A stretch of DNA of 64,000 nt. Origin: Dokdonella_A sp046347015. GTDB taxonomy: Bacteria > Pseudomonadota > Gammaproteobacteria > Xanthomonadales > Rhodanobacteraceae. The translations under genes and the position numbers were made by a program. This document shows, in pieces, positions 34,329 to 45,100 of this stretch (positions within the stretch are counted from its first letter, which is position 1; each line of letters begins with the position of its first letter). The stretch lies in NCBI GenBank assembly GCA_046347015.1, contig JAXMHA010000013.1:1-64000 (forward strand). Reading direction: 5' to 3'. Below the pieces are notes generated by a model. That model saw nothing but the letters and a program-made list of their open reading frames with translations, had not been told where the DNA came from and made no database searches.

Positions 34329-35249
34329 TCAATGGGCGCGTGCATACTCGATCGCGGCACGCACGGCCATCACCTGCGCGGCGTTGCACTGCTCCGGCGT
34401 CGCCCGCGGGCTGTCGGGATACACCTCGGTGGTCGTGCGGTAGCGCGCCGGCGTGATGCTCGTGCACAACCCGAGCTCGCGCAGCGGGTAGCGGATGACG
34501 CCGGGCGCGAACACCGGCGAGCCGATGATCTCGCCCTTCGCGTCGGCGGGCGCAATGTGCGTGACCGTCGCGACCGCCGCGATGACGGCCTGCTGGAACT
34601 CCGGTTGCGGGTGCTCGGTGTCGTCGACCACGTAGAAGCCATCCGGAATGCCTTCCGGAACGAAGGCTTTCCCGTCGCGGGCGGCCAGTGCCGGGCGGAA
34701 CTCGCTCTCGTCCGTGTCGGTGGTTTCGTGCAGGTCGATGTGCAGCAGGATCCGTTCGCGAATCGGCGCGACCAGTTGCATCAGCGCCGCCGACTCCGGT
34801 GCCGGGCTGTTCGCCCGGAACGAACGGTTCGGGTCGATCGCGAAAGGATTCCAGCGATGGATCCGCTCGTACGCCCACGGACTGACGCACGGCACGACGA
34901 TGAGGTTCTCATGCCCCGCATGTTCGACCCCGTGGCGTTCGACGAACTGCAGTGCCCCATGCACCCCGCTGGTTTCATACCCGTGCACTCCGCCGGTCAC
35001 CAGCACGATCGGCCGGTCATCGCGCCATCCGCGGCTGCGGATCGCGTACAGCGGGAAGGTGCCATCGGGCAGATAGTCGAGTTCGCCGAACCGGTCGACA
35101 TCGAATCTCGCACGCAAGCGATCGATCGGGCCCAGCACGTCGTCGGCATAACTCCGTTGCCGGCGTTGCCGGGAGCGCCATTGTTTGCGCTCCCGATCTC
35201 CCCACGGCTGGCCGGGTGTGCCGATCGGACGGGCTGCGGCGGTCGTCAT
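34329..35249 (-). CDS. M14-type zinc deacylase/carboxypeptidase (AstE/aspartoacylase-like)
   Basis: The 306-residue cytosolic protein belongs to the M14 zinc hydrolase group. The zinc ligands are in TGGVHGYETSG (HxxE) and the later HIDLHETTDTDESEFRP, with the substrate-binding DPNRSFR between them and a C-terminal catalytic glutamate candidate in TTTEVYPDS. Related enzymes remove succinyl, acetyl or other groups from amino acids or trim peptides; the substrate here is unknown. The N-terminus has a basic stretch RERKQWRSRQRRQRS. Confidence 0.85.
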   Translation of the reverse strand: MTTAAARPIGTPGQPWGDRERKQWRSRQRRQRSYADDVLGPIDRLRARFDVDRFGELDYLPDGTFPLYAIRSRGWRDDRPIVLVTGGVHGYETSGVHGALQFVERHGVEHAGHENLIVVPCVSPWAYERIHRWNPFAIDPNRSFRANSPAPESAALMQLVAPIRERILLHIDLHETTDTDESEFRPALAARDGKAFVPEGIPDGFYVVDDTEHPQPEFQQAVIAAVATVTHIAPADAKGEIIGSPVFAPGVIRYPLRELGLCTSITPARYRTTTEVYPDSPRATPEQCNAAQVMAVRAAIEYARAH

Positions 35250-35398
35250 TGGTCAGGTGCCGTGGAAAAACGACTTCGCACTCTAGCACCGCGACTTTCG
35301 CGGCGGATCCGCGGGCCAATCGCCGGCGGGACACTTCCGGCGCGGCCACCGCCGTGAGAAAGTCGCGCCCGGTCGGAGAGGAAACCCGGGGAGACGCC

Positions 35399-36193
35399 AT
35401 GGCGGCAAAGCGACTGGTCGCGCGCCTGCGCGAGCACGACTGGCTGGCCGCGTTCATCGAGCTGGTGATCGTCGTCGCCGGCATCCTGATTGCGCTGCAG
35501 GTCAGCAACTGGAACCAGGAACGCGTCGACCACGCGCGTGCGAACCGCTACTACGCGCGGTTGCATGCCGATTTGATGCTCGACGCCGCGACCATCGACA
35601 ACGCGATTACCTTCTGGACGCAGGTGACGAAGTTCGGCGAGCAGGCGATGGCGTTCAGTGAACACGGGACGCTCGTGGAAGGCTCGGGCTGGAAGACACT
35701 GCTGGCTTTCTATCAAGCCAGCCAGATTTATCCGTTCGAGTTGGCCGACACGACGTTCGTCGAGATGCGCTCCAGCAGCGACCTCTCGCTGATTGCCGAC
35801 GAAGGGCTGCGCGAGCGCCTCGCCGACTATTACCGCCTCACCGGGAACGAAATGCGCAATGACATCCTGCGCCACAACCCGGCCTACCGGCTGCAGATCC
35901 GCGGACTGACGCCGTGGCATGTGCAGCAGTACGTCTGGGAGCACTGTTTTCGCCAGGGCGAAGGCGCGCAGCAGGCCTTGGTCGACTGCGCATCGCCGAT
36001 CAGCAACGACGATGCGGCTGCAATCCTGGAATCCTTCCGGCGCGATCCGACCCTGTTGCCGAACCTGCGCACCTGGATGTCACAGCTGCAAGTCAGCACC
36101 ATCATCGTCGCCAATACGCGACGCGAGACCGTCGCACTGGAGGCGGCGGTCCAGAATGCCCGTCGTGACACGCCCGCGCTTTCGGGACCCTGA
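35399..36193 (+). CDS. Single-pass membrane protein of unknown function
   Basis: The 264-residue product has one transmembrane helix near the N-terminus (FIELVIVVAGILIALQV, about residues 20-38), preceded by basic residues, so the C-terminal 220 residues should be periplasmic. The soluble part is mainly helical, beginning NWNQERVDHARANRYYARLHADL. Proteins with this ELxIVVxGVLIALQVxNW signature are common and are labelled DUF6090-like; no function is known. Its promoter region is shared with the divergent M14 gene. Confidence 0.8.
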   Translation: MAAKRLVARLREHDWLAAFIELVIVVAGILIALQVSNWNQERVDHARANRYYARLHADLMLDAATIDNAITFWTQVTKFGEQAMAFSEHGTLVEGSGWKTLLAFYQASQIYPFELADTTFVEMRSSSDLSLIADEGLRERLADYYRLTGNEMRNDILRHNPAYRLQIRGLTPWHVQQYVWEHCFRQGEGAQQALVDCASPISNDDAAAILESFRRDPTLLPNLRTWMSQLQVSTIIVANTRRETVALEAAVQNARRDTPALSGP

Positions 36194-36287
36194 TCGCACG
36201 TTTTGCGAGTTGCCCCGCCGCGCGCAAGAATGGCCTCCCCTGCTCCCCAGGCGGGAGTGGCACTTTCCACCCCGAGGAACCTCCGGC

Positions 36288-39200
36288 ATGTTCGCGAAAC
36301 GATTCGCCGCCATTGTCCTTGCGCTGTCATCAACGGCCGCACTCGCGCAAGGCGACGGCCCCGCCGGCGCGATGCACTGGCGCCTGCTCGGGCCATTCCG
36401 CGCGGGCTGGGGCACGATCGCGGCGGGGATACCGGACCAGCCGAACACGTTCTATTTCGGCGCCGCGGGTGGCGGCGTCTGGAAAACAGTCGACGCCGGT
36501 GCGACGTGGCATTCGCTGGGCGACCATTTGCCCGCCGCGGCAGTGGGAGGGCTCGCGATCGCGCCGTCGGATCCGAACGTGATCTATGTCGGCACCGGGC
36601 AAGTGGCGCCGCGCTACGACGTACAGGCAGGCAACGGCGTATTCAAATCCACCGACGGTGGCAAGACCTGGACTTATACGGGGCTCGAAGCGACGCGCCA
36701 CATCGGCGCGATCCTCGTCGATCCGCGGGATGCGGACACGGTGCTGGTCGGCGCGCTCGGCCACTACTTCGGCCCGAACCCCGAACGTGGCGTGTTTCGT
36801 TCGACCGATGGCGGCAAGACCTGGACGCGCACACTGTTCGTGAACGACGACACCGGCGTCGTGGATCTTGCCCGGGATCCGGCCAATCCGGACATCGTCT
36901 ACGCCGCGGCATGGCAGATGCGCAACTACCCGTGGTTGTCGTATTTCCAGCCGAACGCCGGGCCGGGCAGCGCGATCTACCAATCGGTCGATGGCGGCGC
37001 CAGTTGGAAACGCCTTTCCGGTCACGGTTGGCCGGACGCGACACTCGGCCGCATCGGACTCGCCACCGCCAGCGGCGGGCGCGTCTACGCGGTGGTCAAC
37101 GCGGCACCGAACAGCGGCAACGTGCCGCATGCGGCGTCGCGGGACGAAGGCGGCCTCTACCGTTCCGACGACGGCGGCGCGAGCTGGCAACGCGTGAGCA
37201 GCGAGGGTTGGCTCGAGAACGATTACTTCTGCCGCATCGCGGTCGATCCGTCGAACCGCAATCGCGTGTTCTCCGCGGGCCAGTCGATCCGTGTTTCGGA
37301 CGATGGCGGCAAGACGTGGCAAATCATGAAGGGCGCGCCGGGTGGTGACGACTATCACTTCATCTGGATCAATCCGAAGCACCCGGACCACATCATCACC
37401 GCGAGCGACCAGGGCACCGTGGTGAGCGTCGATGCTGGCGCGCACTGGAGCGACTGGTACAACCAGCCGACCGGGCAGTTCTACCACCTCGCCGCCGACA
37501 ACCGGTTCCCGTACTGGGTGTACTCCGGGCAACAGGATTCGGGCACGGTCGGCATCGCCAGCCGCAGCGATTACGGCGTGCTGAGCTTCCGCGACTGGCA
37601 TCCGGTCGGTGGCGACGAGCGCGACTACGACGTGCCCGATCCGCAGGATGCGAACATCGTCTATGGCTCGGGCCTCGGCGGACGGCTGTCGCGCTGGAAC
37701 GCGCGTACCGGCGAAGTGCAGAACATCTCGCCGTGGCCGGTGATGAGCTACGGCGTGCGGCCGACGACGGTGAAGTACCGCTACACCTGGATCACGCCGA
37801 TCGCGGTGTCGCAGATCGCGCCGTATCCGCTGTACCAGGGCGCGCAGGTACTGTTCCGTTCGCTCGACAAGGGTGCGACGTGGCAAACCATCAGCCGCGA
37901 CTTGTCCGCGAAGAATCCGCACGCCAGGGATTGCGCCGGCAACCTCGCACCCGCAAAGGCACGCGAGTGCGGTTATGGCGTGATCTTCTCGATTGCATTG
38001 TCGCCGCGCGACAACGACGAAATCTGGGTCGGCACCGACGACGGCACGATCCAGCGCACGCGGGATGGCGGCAAGACCTGGAAGAACGTCACGCCAAGGC
38101 TCGTTCCGGCGTGGGGCAAGGTTGCGAGCGTGGACATCAGCGCCGCGAGCAAGGACACGGTGTACGCCGCAATCGACAACCACCGCCAGGATGATTTCTC
38201 GCCGCGCGTGCTGCGCACCCACGACGGCGGCGAGAATTGGACCGACATCGGCGCCGGCTTGCCGAAGGGGCATTTCGTCGACGTGGTGCGTTCCGATCCC
38301 GTCACGCCGGGTTTGCTGTATGCCGGCACCGATGCCGGTGTGTTCGTGTCGTACGACGACGGCACACGCTGGCAATCGCTGCAACTCGACCTGCCGACGG
38401 CGTGGGTGCGCGACTTGCTCGTGCACGACGGCGACCTGATCGCCGCGACGCAAGGCCGCGCGATCTGGGTGCTGGACGACCTGGCGCCGCTGCGCCAGCA
38501 CGCAAAGCTGCAGGCGAACGCGGATGTCCTGTTCGATCCGGCAACGGTCGTGCGCGTGCGCGGCAGCCAGAACAAGGACACGCCGCCACCCGCCGACACG
38601 CCGCTCGGCGAGAATCCGCCGGACGGAGCCATCATCGATTACCGGCTGGCGTCGAATGCGAAAGCCGTCGCGCTGGAGATCCGCGACAGCCACGGCAACG
38701 TCGTGCGTCGTTTCGCCAGCGACATGCCGGAAACGCTTCCCCACGCCGAGCGGTATTTTGCGAAAGCGTGGACGCAGCCACCGCCGCAACTTTCGGCCAA
38801 GGCTGGCGCGCATCGCTTCGTGTGGAACCTGCGCCTGCCGCGTCCGCGTGCGGTGCATTACGACTATGGCATCAATGCCGTGTTCCGCGACGGTACGCCG
38901 ATCGTGCCGCAAGGCATGCTGGCGGCGCCCGGCGAATACACCGTGGCGCTGATCGTCGACGGCAAGACGCTGACCGCGCCATTGAAGATCGTGCCCGACC
39001 CGCGCGTGCCGTTCGACGCCAAGGCACTGGACGCGGCACTGGCCTTCGGCAAGGACATCGACCAGGCACTCGACAAGGGATACGTTGCCTACGCACAGAT
39101 GCACGATGTCGCGGGGCAGCTCGATTCGATCGGCAAGCCCCCGCTGCCGGGGACACTGCAATCGGCGATTTCCCGCTACCACAAGGCCGTCGAAGTGCTG

Positions 39201-39494
39201 CAATCGGGCGGTAGCGACGCTGGCGAAGACCTCGGCGCCATCGGCGGCGGATTGTCCGCCGTGGCGACGGATGTCGAGGGCAGCGACGCCGCGCCGACCC
39301 AGCCTCAGCTCGAAGTGGTCGCCGAGCTCGATGCCCGGCTCACGCGCGCGCTGGCCACGTGGGACCGCATCCAGCACGCCGAACTGGCGGCCTTGAATGC
39401 CGCGCTGGAAAGTGCCGGCAAGGCCACCCTCACCGTCCCGGCTTCCGACGCGGTCCATCTGGAACATGCCACCGAGTCGAAGGACCTGCCTTGA
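36288..39494 (+). CDS. Secreted BNR/VPS10-type beta-propeller protein
   Basis: The 1068-residue product has a signal peptide (about 1-21, ending ALA-QG) and two large propeller regions made of BNR/Asp-box repeats such as VFKSTDGGKTWTYTG, VFRSTDGGKTWTRTL, IYQSVDGGASWKRLS and LRTHDGGENWTDIG (residues about 30-760). A C-terminal Ig-like part with HRFVWNLRLPRPRAVHYDY and a helical tail follows. This long architecture is common in Xanthomonadales and Bacteroidetes and is often annotated as glycosyl hydrolase, but I see no catalytic residues that prove this. The stop overlaps a possible TTG start of the next gene. Confidence 0.88.
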   Translation: MFAKRFAAIVLALSSTAALAQGDGPAGAMHWRLLGPFRAGWGTIAAGIPDQPNTFYFGAAGGGVWKTVDAGATWHSLGDHLPAAAVGGLAIAPSDPNVIYVGTGQVAPRYDVQAGNGVFKSTDGGKTWTYTGLEATRHIGAILVDPRDADTVLVGALGHYFGPNPERGVFRSTDGGKTWTRTLFVNDDTGVVDLARDPANPDIVYAAAWQMRNYPWLSYFQPNAGPGSAIYQSVDGGASWKRLSGHGWPDATLGRIGLATASGGRVYAVVNAAPNSGNVPHAASRDEGGLYRSDDGGASWQRVSSEGWLENDYFCRIAVDPSNRNRVFSAGQSIRVSDDGGKTWQIMKGAPGGDDYHFIWINPKHPDHIITASDQGTVVSVDAGAHWSDWYNQPTGQFYHLAADNRFPYWVYSGQQDSGTVGIASRSDYGVLSFRDWHPVGGDERDYDVPDPQDANIVYGSGLGGRLSRWNARTGEVQNISPWPVMSYGVRPTTVKYRYTWITPIAVSQIAPYPLYQGAQVLFRSLDKGATWQTISRDLSAKNPHARDCAGNLAPAKARECGYGVIFSIALSPRDNDEIWVGTDDGTIQRTRDGGKTWKNVTPRLVPAWGKVASVDISAASKDTVYAAIDNHRQDDFSPRVLRTHDGGENWTDIGAGLPKGHFVDVVRSDPVTPGLLYAGTDAGVFVSYDDGTRWQSLQLDLPTAWVRDLLVHDGDLIAATQGRAIWVLDDLAPLRQHAKLQANADVLFDPATVVRVRGSQNKDTPPPADTPLGENPPDGAIIDYRLASNAKAVALEIRDSHGNVVRRFASDMPETLPHAERYFAKAWTQPPPQLSAKAGAHRFVWNLRLPRPRAVHYDYGINAVFRDGTPIVPQGMLAAPGEYTVALIVDGKTLTAPLKIVPDPRVPFDAKALDAALAFGKDIDQALDKGYVAYAQMHDVAGQLDSIGKPPLPGTLQSAISRYHKAVEVLQSGGSDAGEDLGAIGGGLSAVATDVEGSDAAPTQPQLEVVAELDARLTRALATWDRIQHAELAALNAALESAGKATLTVPASDAVHLEHATESKDLP

Positions 39495-40327
39495 CTCGAA
39501 GCGGCAGCCAATGGAGTGCCCCGTCCGAGCGCAGACAGATTCCGATTCGAACCCGCAACGTTCACGGCTCAGCCGCCACCGCGTCCGGCCGGGTCGCACG
39601 CTGCTGCGCAATGGTGGTGATGCTCACATCGGGATTGGCTCCGGACACGCAGGCCGCGAACCCGGGCTACGATCGGCCGGGACTCGGATTCTCGCCCGCA
39701 GTGCTGCAGATCGGCGATGTCACCTGGGAACAGGGGTTGCCGGACTGGAGCGAAACCGATGGCGCTTCGTTTTACACCGCCGACTCGGTGTTGCGGATTG
39801 GCGTCGGCGGCGCGTTCGAGCTGCAACTCGGTACTTCGTACGACCGTCTTTCGGCTGCGGTCGGATCCGCGAGCGGGCGTGGCAGCAGCAGCCTCGGCGT
39901 GAAGTTCGCATTGCCGGCTTCCGGGGATCTCGGTTGGGGTCTGCTGGGTACGGTGACGTTCACCGACGGCGCGCGTGCATTCCGGGCCGACGATCCCCAG
40001 TACCAGGTGGGTGCCGTCGTCAACCTCGCGGTGAACCCTCGCGACGCAGTCGGCGCCTACTTCGAAGCCGACCGGACCGGCGGGAACACCGGCGGCCTCG
40101 TGGCACTGAACGCCAGCCGCGCGCTCAGTGACAAGTTCGACGCGTATGTCGAAGTGGCTTGGCAACACGTGGCCGATGCCGGCAACGGCAACATGGCTGG
40201 CGCCGGCATCGCGTGGCTGGTCACTCCCCGCGTGCAGCTCGACGGGAGCTTCCGCCACCGCATCGACGGTGCAGCCGACACGTGGCAAGCCGGCCTTGGC
40301 GTGTCGGTCTGGTTCGGCACGCGATGA
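39491..40327 (+). CDS. Outer-membrane beta-barrel type protein (MetA-pathway transporter-like)
   Basis: The C-terminal 230 residues show alternating amphipathic strands (FELQLGTSYDRLSAAVG, SLGVKFALPASGDLGWG, VGAVVNLAVNPRDAVGAYFE) and end in an aromatic strand VSVWFGTR, typical of outer-membrane barrels of the phenol-degradation MetA-pathway transporter group. The start is unsure. The TTG at 39491 overlaps the previous stop and gives 278 residues with a late signal segment; the ATG at 39611 gives 238 residues and a weak signal peptide MVVMLTSGLAPDTQA. Its position suggests joint export with the BNR protein. Confidence 0.75.
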   Translation: MTRSGSQWSAPSERRQIPIRTRNVHGSAATASGRVARCCAMVVMLTSGLAPDTQAANPGYDRPGLGFSPAVLQIGDVTWEQGLPDWSETDGASFYTADSVLRIGVGGAFELQLGTSYDRLSAAVGSASGRGSSSLGVKFALPASGDLGWGLLGTVTFTDGARAFRADDPQYQVGAVVNLAVNPRDAVGAYFEADRTGGNTGGLVALNASRALSDKFDAYVEVAWQHVADAGNGNMAGAGIAWLVTPRVQLDGSFRHRIDGAADTWQAGLGVSVWFGTR

Positions 40328-40454
40328 GCCGCCGGAGCCGAGCGATCGCGCAGCACCTTGGCCTGCACGTACGCGCCGCGCACCAGCGCCGCATGATTGA
40401 CTGGCGGAAATCCGCCTCCATCTTCAAGACAGTGCCCGCAACACGGGAATCCCG

Positions 40455-41123
40455 ATGACTTCGCCGGCTCGCCTGCGCATCGACTTCGTCTCCGACGTCG
40501 CCTGCCCGTGGTGTGCGATCGGGCTTGCCGGCCTGCGGCAGGCACTGGCACGGCTCGAGGATCGCGTGGACGCGGAGATCCATCTGCAGCCGTTCGAGCT
40601 CAACCCGAACCTTCCGTCCGAGGGCGAGGACGCCGACGAGCACCTGATGCGCAAGTACGGCATCGGCGAGGCGCAGCTCGCGGCCAACCGCAAGGCCATC
40701 CGTGAGCGCGCCGCCGCGCTCGGGGTTGCCATCAACACCGGACCGGGCAGCCGGGTTCGGAACACCTTCGATGCGCATCGATTGCTGCATTGGGCCGACA
40801 TGCGGGATGCCGCCAAGGCGCTGGACCTGAAGCAGGCCTTGTTTCGCGCCTATTTCACCGACGGCCTGAACGTTGCCGATCGCGAGACCCTGGTACGCCT
40901 TGCGGAAGCTGCCGGCCTCGACGCAGCCGAGGCGCGCCGCGTGCTGGACCGTGGCGAGTTCGCCGATGACGTGCGCGCACAGGAACGCCACTGGCAGCAG
41001 GCTGGTATCCACGCGGTGCCGGCGACGATCGTCGACGGGACCTGGTTGATTTCCGGCGGCCAGCCGCCCGAGGCTTTCGAGCATGCATTGCGGGAGATCG
41101 CAACCAGGCGTTCCCCCGCATGA
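40455..41123 (+). CDS. DsbA-family oxidoreductase, FrnE-like
   Basis: The 222-residue protein has a thioredoxin fold with active site CPWC (Cys17-Cys20), a large helical insertion and the cis-proline segment HAVPATIVDGTWLISG. There is no signal peptide, so it works in the cytosol, like FrnE/2-hydroxychromene isomerase-like DsbA proteins implicated in oxidative stress tolerance and polyketide biosynthesis. The CPWC motif and the ELNPNLPSEGED segment are typical. It is a single gene with its own start; the next gene follows by 58 bases. Confidence 0.9.
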   Translation: MTSPARLRIDFVSDVACPWCAIGLAGLRQALARLEDRVDAEIHLQPFELNPNLPSEGEDADEHLMRKYGIGEAQLAANRKAIRERAAALGVAINTGPGSRVRNTFDAHRLLHWADMRDAAKALDLKQALFRAYFTDGLNVADRETLVRLAEAAGLDAAEARRVLDRGEFADDVRAQERHWQQAGIHAVPATIVDGTWLISGGQPPEAFEHALREIATRRSPA

Positions 41124-41181
41124 GCCATGCCGTGCCCGAATCGCGTCGGCATGGAGACAACCCGATCGGGAGGACGACCCG

Positions 41182-41727
41182 ATGATCCGCATTTCGAATT
41201 GCATGTTCGTGTTGTCAATGGCCGCCTTGGGTACCGCGGCAGCGGCAGGACCGTCATCGCAAACCAGTCTCGCCGGAATTCCGGACGTGAGCTTCCCGGC
41301 CCGCACCGGATTGCCGCCGGTGCGTTGCAGCAAGACGACATGGCGACGCTCGAAGCACGCCGGGGTGAAGGAGGTCATCAACCTGCGCGCGCCCGGGGAG
41401 ACTCCCGGTTTCGATGAAGCTGCCGCAATGCGCGAGGCAGGCATCGCCTACCACGACCTGCCGATCCGCGGGCCCGATGACCTGACGCGCGACAACGTCC
41501 ATCGCTTCGATCAACTGCTGGCCCGCGCCGGAGACCGCTTGACGCTGGTGCATTGCGCCAGCAGCAACCGCGTCGGCGCGTTGATGGCGTTGCGCGCAGG
41601 CACGATCGAAGGCCAATCGATCGACGCGGCGATCGCGGAAGGCCGTCGTTGGGGACTGAAGGCACTCGAGCCCACGGTCCGCGAACGCCTGAGTGCGTGG
41701 TCGACTCCACAAGCAAAAACGCCTTGA
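41182..41727 (+). CDS. DUF442/BLH-type phosphatase-like protein with internal frame disturbance
   Basis: The 181-residue secreted protein (signal peptide about 1-21) belongs to the beta-lactamase-hydrolase-like phosphatase group: VINLRAPGETPGFDEAAAM, YHDLPIRGPDDLT and the Cys-containing loop LVHCASSNRVGALMAL (HCxxxNR variant of the CX5R P-loop). Between about 41307 and 41365 the given frame reads a non-family segment (LPPVRCSKTTWRRSK), while the frame one base back reads RIAAGALQQDDMATLEA, a good family match. A missing base near 41308 and an extra C near 41362 would restore it. The open frame is maintained, so the product may still be made. Confidence 0.75.
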   Translation: MIRISNCMFVLSMAALGTAAAAGPSSQTSLAGIPDVSFPARTGLPPVRCSKTTWRRSKHAGVKEVINLRAPGETPGFDEAAAMREAGIAYHDLPIRGPDDLTRDNVHRFDQLLARAGDRLTLVHCASSNRVGALMALRAGTIEGQSIDAAIAEGRRWGLKALEPTVRERLSAWSTPQAKTP

Positions 41728-42140
41728 TCGAGTCCACGTCCGGGCCCCGGTCCTGCTGCGCTTGCCGGTCGCCGGATCCAATCCATGGGCGGTCGCGTCC
41801 CGGGAATTCTTCCTGACCCGGCAGCGGGACGGCATCGGCCGCATCCGGTGCGTTGACCCACGCCGGGTGGCGCCCCGGATGCAGCAGGCATCCGTCTGGC
41901 GGACGCGAGGCGTGCATGGCATCCCCATCCATTGCGGATCGCGTACATACGTCGCCCTGCCGCGACGCAACGTTGATCCCCGAGTCGCCTGACCGGGTTG
42001 ACAGTGCATTTGATATGGACGAGTATCCGGCCGGGGGCTGAAACGACTCCGTTCGTGGACCGAGGGGACTCGTCATCACGGGGACCCAGGCCACATGCAG
42101 GCGGTCATTGGCCCGTCTTGACTCCCGGGGAGATCGCACC
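41728..42140. other. Intergenic region of 413 bases without a supported gene
   Basis: No reading frame here has family resemblance or a ribosome site; the longest (41693-41992, plus) is Arg/Pro-rich shadow sequence. The right end holds a consensus -35 box TTGACA at 41998-42003 and a weak -10 candidate GAGTAT at 42021-42026, likely serving the large secreted protein that starts at 42141. Confidence 0.5.
41998..42026 (+). promoter_or_regulatory. Possible promoter of the giant secreted protein
   Basis: TTGACA at 41998-42003 is a perfect -35 hexamer. The spaced -10 candidate GAGTAT, 17 bases on, is poor, but the region is AT-richer than its surroundings. The gene starts 115 bases downstream. Confidence 0.35.
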
Positions 42141-45100
42141 ATGAGTTCGTCCGCGCGTTTTGCCGCCATCACGGCTGTTTGCCTGCTCCTGGCCTGCCTC
42201 GCATCGTCGAACGCCGCCGCCGCGGGGAAACCCGTGGGCGGTCCGATGACCGTCGGCCATTCGTACCAGAACGACGTCTCCCTGCCGCTGTACTACTTGC
42301 CAGCCTGGCCCGGTGGAAGCGGTGAAGAGGGTCGCGAAGGCCCCGAGAACCCGCGGGTCCCATTCCATCACGTCGACTCGCCGGATCCGGTGATCCAGCA
42401 CCTGATGGCGCCGGTGACGCTGATGCCGTCGCCAATCCTCAACTTCGACGGCATCGGCTTCCCCGGCGTCGATTGCAACTGCGCGCCGCCGGATACCAAT
42501 GGCGAGGTCGGCACGACGCAATACGTGCAGATGGTCAACACCGGCTTCCAGGTGTTCGACAAGACGACTGGCGCGTCCGTGCTCGGTCCGCAATCCATCA
42601 CATCGGTGTGGTCGGGCTTCGGTGGCGTGTGCGAAACCGCTGGCGCCGGCGACCCGGTCGTGCTGTTCGACCAGCTCGCGAACCGCTGGCTGATCAGCCA
42701 GTTTGCCGGGTCCAGCATTCCGACTGACGAGTGCATCGCGATCTCGGTGACCGACGACGCGACCGGCTCGTGGTACCGCTACGCGTTCCACCTCGGCAGC
42801 AATTTCTTCGACTACCCGCATCTCGGCGTGTGGCCGGACGGCTACTACATGTCGATGAACATCTTCAATTCCAGCGCCACCGCATACCTCGGGCCGCAAC
42901 CGTTCGTGTTCGACCGCGATGCGATGTTGAATGGCGACCCGGCGACGTTCATCACCCCCGGCGTGATTGGCGCGAGCAATGCGCCCATCCTGCCCGCCGA
43001 CCTCGACGGTAGTGACCTGCCGCCGCTAGGGGCACCGAACACGTTCGTCGAGACACCCAACGACGACTACCTGCTGTACCACTTCCACGCCGACTTCGTG
43101 ACACCGGGCAACTCGACGTTCACCCTGTTCGATACGTTGACCGGCGCGGGATACACCGAGCTTTGTCCCGGCAACCGCAATTGCGTGCCGCAGTCCAACA
43201 GTGGCGGCACGAGCCTCGACGGCATTGGTGACCGGGTGTTGTTCCGCCTTGCCTACCGCAATTTCGGCGACCACGAATCGCTGGTCGGCAACTTCTCGGT
43301 CGATTCCGGACCCGCAGCCGGCGTCCGCTGGTTCGAGTTGCGCGACGTATCCTCCGGCCCCGCGGCGGTCTATCAGGAAAGCACCTATGCGCCCGATTCG
43401 GACTGGCGCTGGATGGGCTCCATCGCGATGGACTCGGCCGGCAACATGGCGCTTGGATTCAGTGCGTCGAGTGCAAGCATCCATCCGCAATTGCGTTACA
43501 CCGGCCGCCTGTCGGGTGACCCGCTCAACACGATGTCGCAAGGCGAGGTGCACCTGTTCGATGGCCCCGGCAGCCAGACCGGCGGGTTGAACCGCTGGGG
43601 CGACTACAGCGCCATGACCATCGACCCGGTCGACGACTGCACCTTCTGGTACACGAACGAATACCTGCCGGCGAACGGATCGTTCAACTGGGCGACGCGC
43701 ATCGGCAACTTCAAGTTCGATGCGTGCGGCACCCCAGGGTTCACGCTCAGCCCCAACCCGCAGGCGGCCTCGGTTTGCGCGGGTGATCCGGCTGCGTTCG
43801 CAATCAATGTCGGCTCGATCTCGGGCTTCGACTCCCCGGTCACGCTGAGTGCGAGCGGCAACCCGCCGCCGACCACCGCGGGGTTCGCACCGAATCCGGT
43901 GCCGAGCCTGCCGGGTTCCAGCACGCTCACCATCGGCAATACCGGGGGCGTCGCCGCCGGCAGCTATCCGATCCAGATCGATGGCACCGCAAGCGGGGCC
44001 TCCAACAAGACGACCAACGTGACGTTGTCGGTGTTCACCAGTGCACCGCCGGCGGCGACGCTCGTCGCGCCTGCCGACGGCGCGCTCAACCAGCTGCTGC
44101 GCCCGGCATTCTCGTGGACCGGCAGCGGCTCGGAAACCTACACGATCGACGTTGCAACCGACCCGGCGTTCAACAACATCGTTTATACCGACACCGTGAC
44201 CGGCACTTCGGCCACGCCGAACGTCGACCTCGCCTCGAACACGCAGTACTTCTGGCGCGTGACTTCCGCCAACGCCTGCGGCACCGGCTCGACGTCGGCG
44301 ACGTTCGACTTCACGACCGCGCCGCTTCCGGGCGATTGCTCCGCCGGCACGACGCCGAACGAGGTCTACAACTACGGCTTCGAATCGGGCTTGGGCGGCT
44401 GGACCCTCGGCACCGGCAGCATCGGCAACACCTGGGCCGACAGCGCGACCGCGCATTCGGGCACGCATGCCTATCACGCCAACGACACCGGTGCGGTCAG
44501 CGACCAGCGGTTCGTGTCACCCGCGATCGCGCTGCCCGCTTCGCAGGTGCCCGTGACGCTGCAGTTCTGGCACCAGCGCGACATGGAGGACAGCGGTCCG
44601 TCCGCGTGCTACGACGGCGGAATCCTCGAGGTTTCCACCGACGCCGGCGCGACCTGGACGCAAATCCAGGATCCCGACCTGTTGACCGACCCGTACACCG
44701 GCCCGATCAGCAGCGGTTTCAGCAACCCGCTGGCCGGGCTCGATGCCTGGTGCGGTACCCAGGCCTATACCCGATCCATCGTCGACATCAGCGGTTACGG
44801 CGGCCAGACCGTGCAGTTCCGCTACCGCCTCGGCTCCGATTCCTCGGTCGGCCGCGATGGCTGGTACCTCGACGACGTGCGCGTGCAAAGCTGCGCGCCG
44901 GGCGGCGGGAATACCCACACGGTGACGCCGAGCGTCGGTACACCGTCGGGCACGATCGCGCCGAGTACACCGCAGACCGTGAACGATGGCGCCACGACCC
45001 AGTTCACGTTGGCGGCGGATACCGGCTTCCACATCGACAACGTCGGCGGCACTTGCGGCGGCACGCTGAATGGAAGCACGTTCACGACTGACCCGGTGAC

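Noticed and set aside
36330..39611. 1093-residue minus-strand frame antisense to the BNR protein
   Set aside because: It is long but consists of Arg/His/Asp-rich shadow sequence; the plus-strand frame has a signal peptide and clear BNR repeats.
41693..41992. 99-residue plus-strand frame
   Set aside because: It overlaps the preceding gene's end, is basic and low-complexity, and has no ribosome site or homology pattern.
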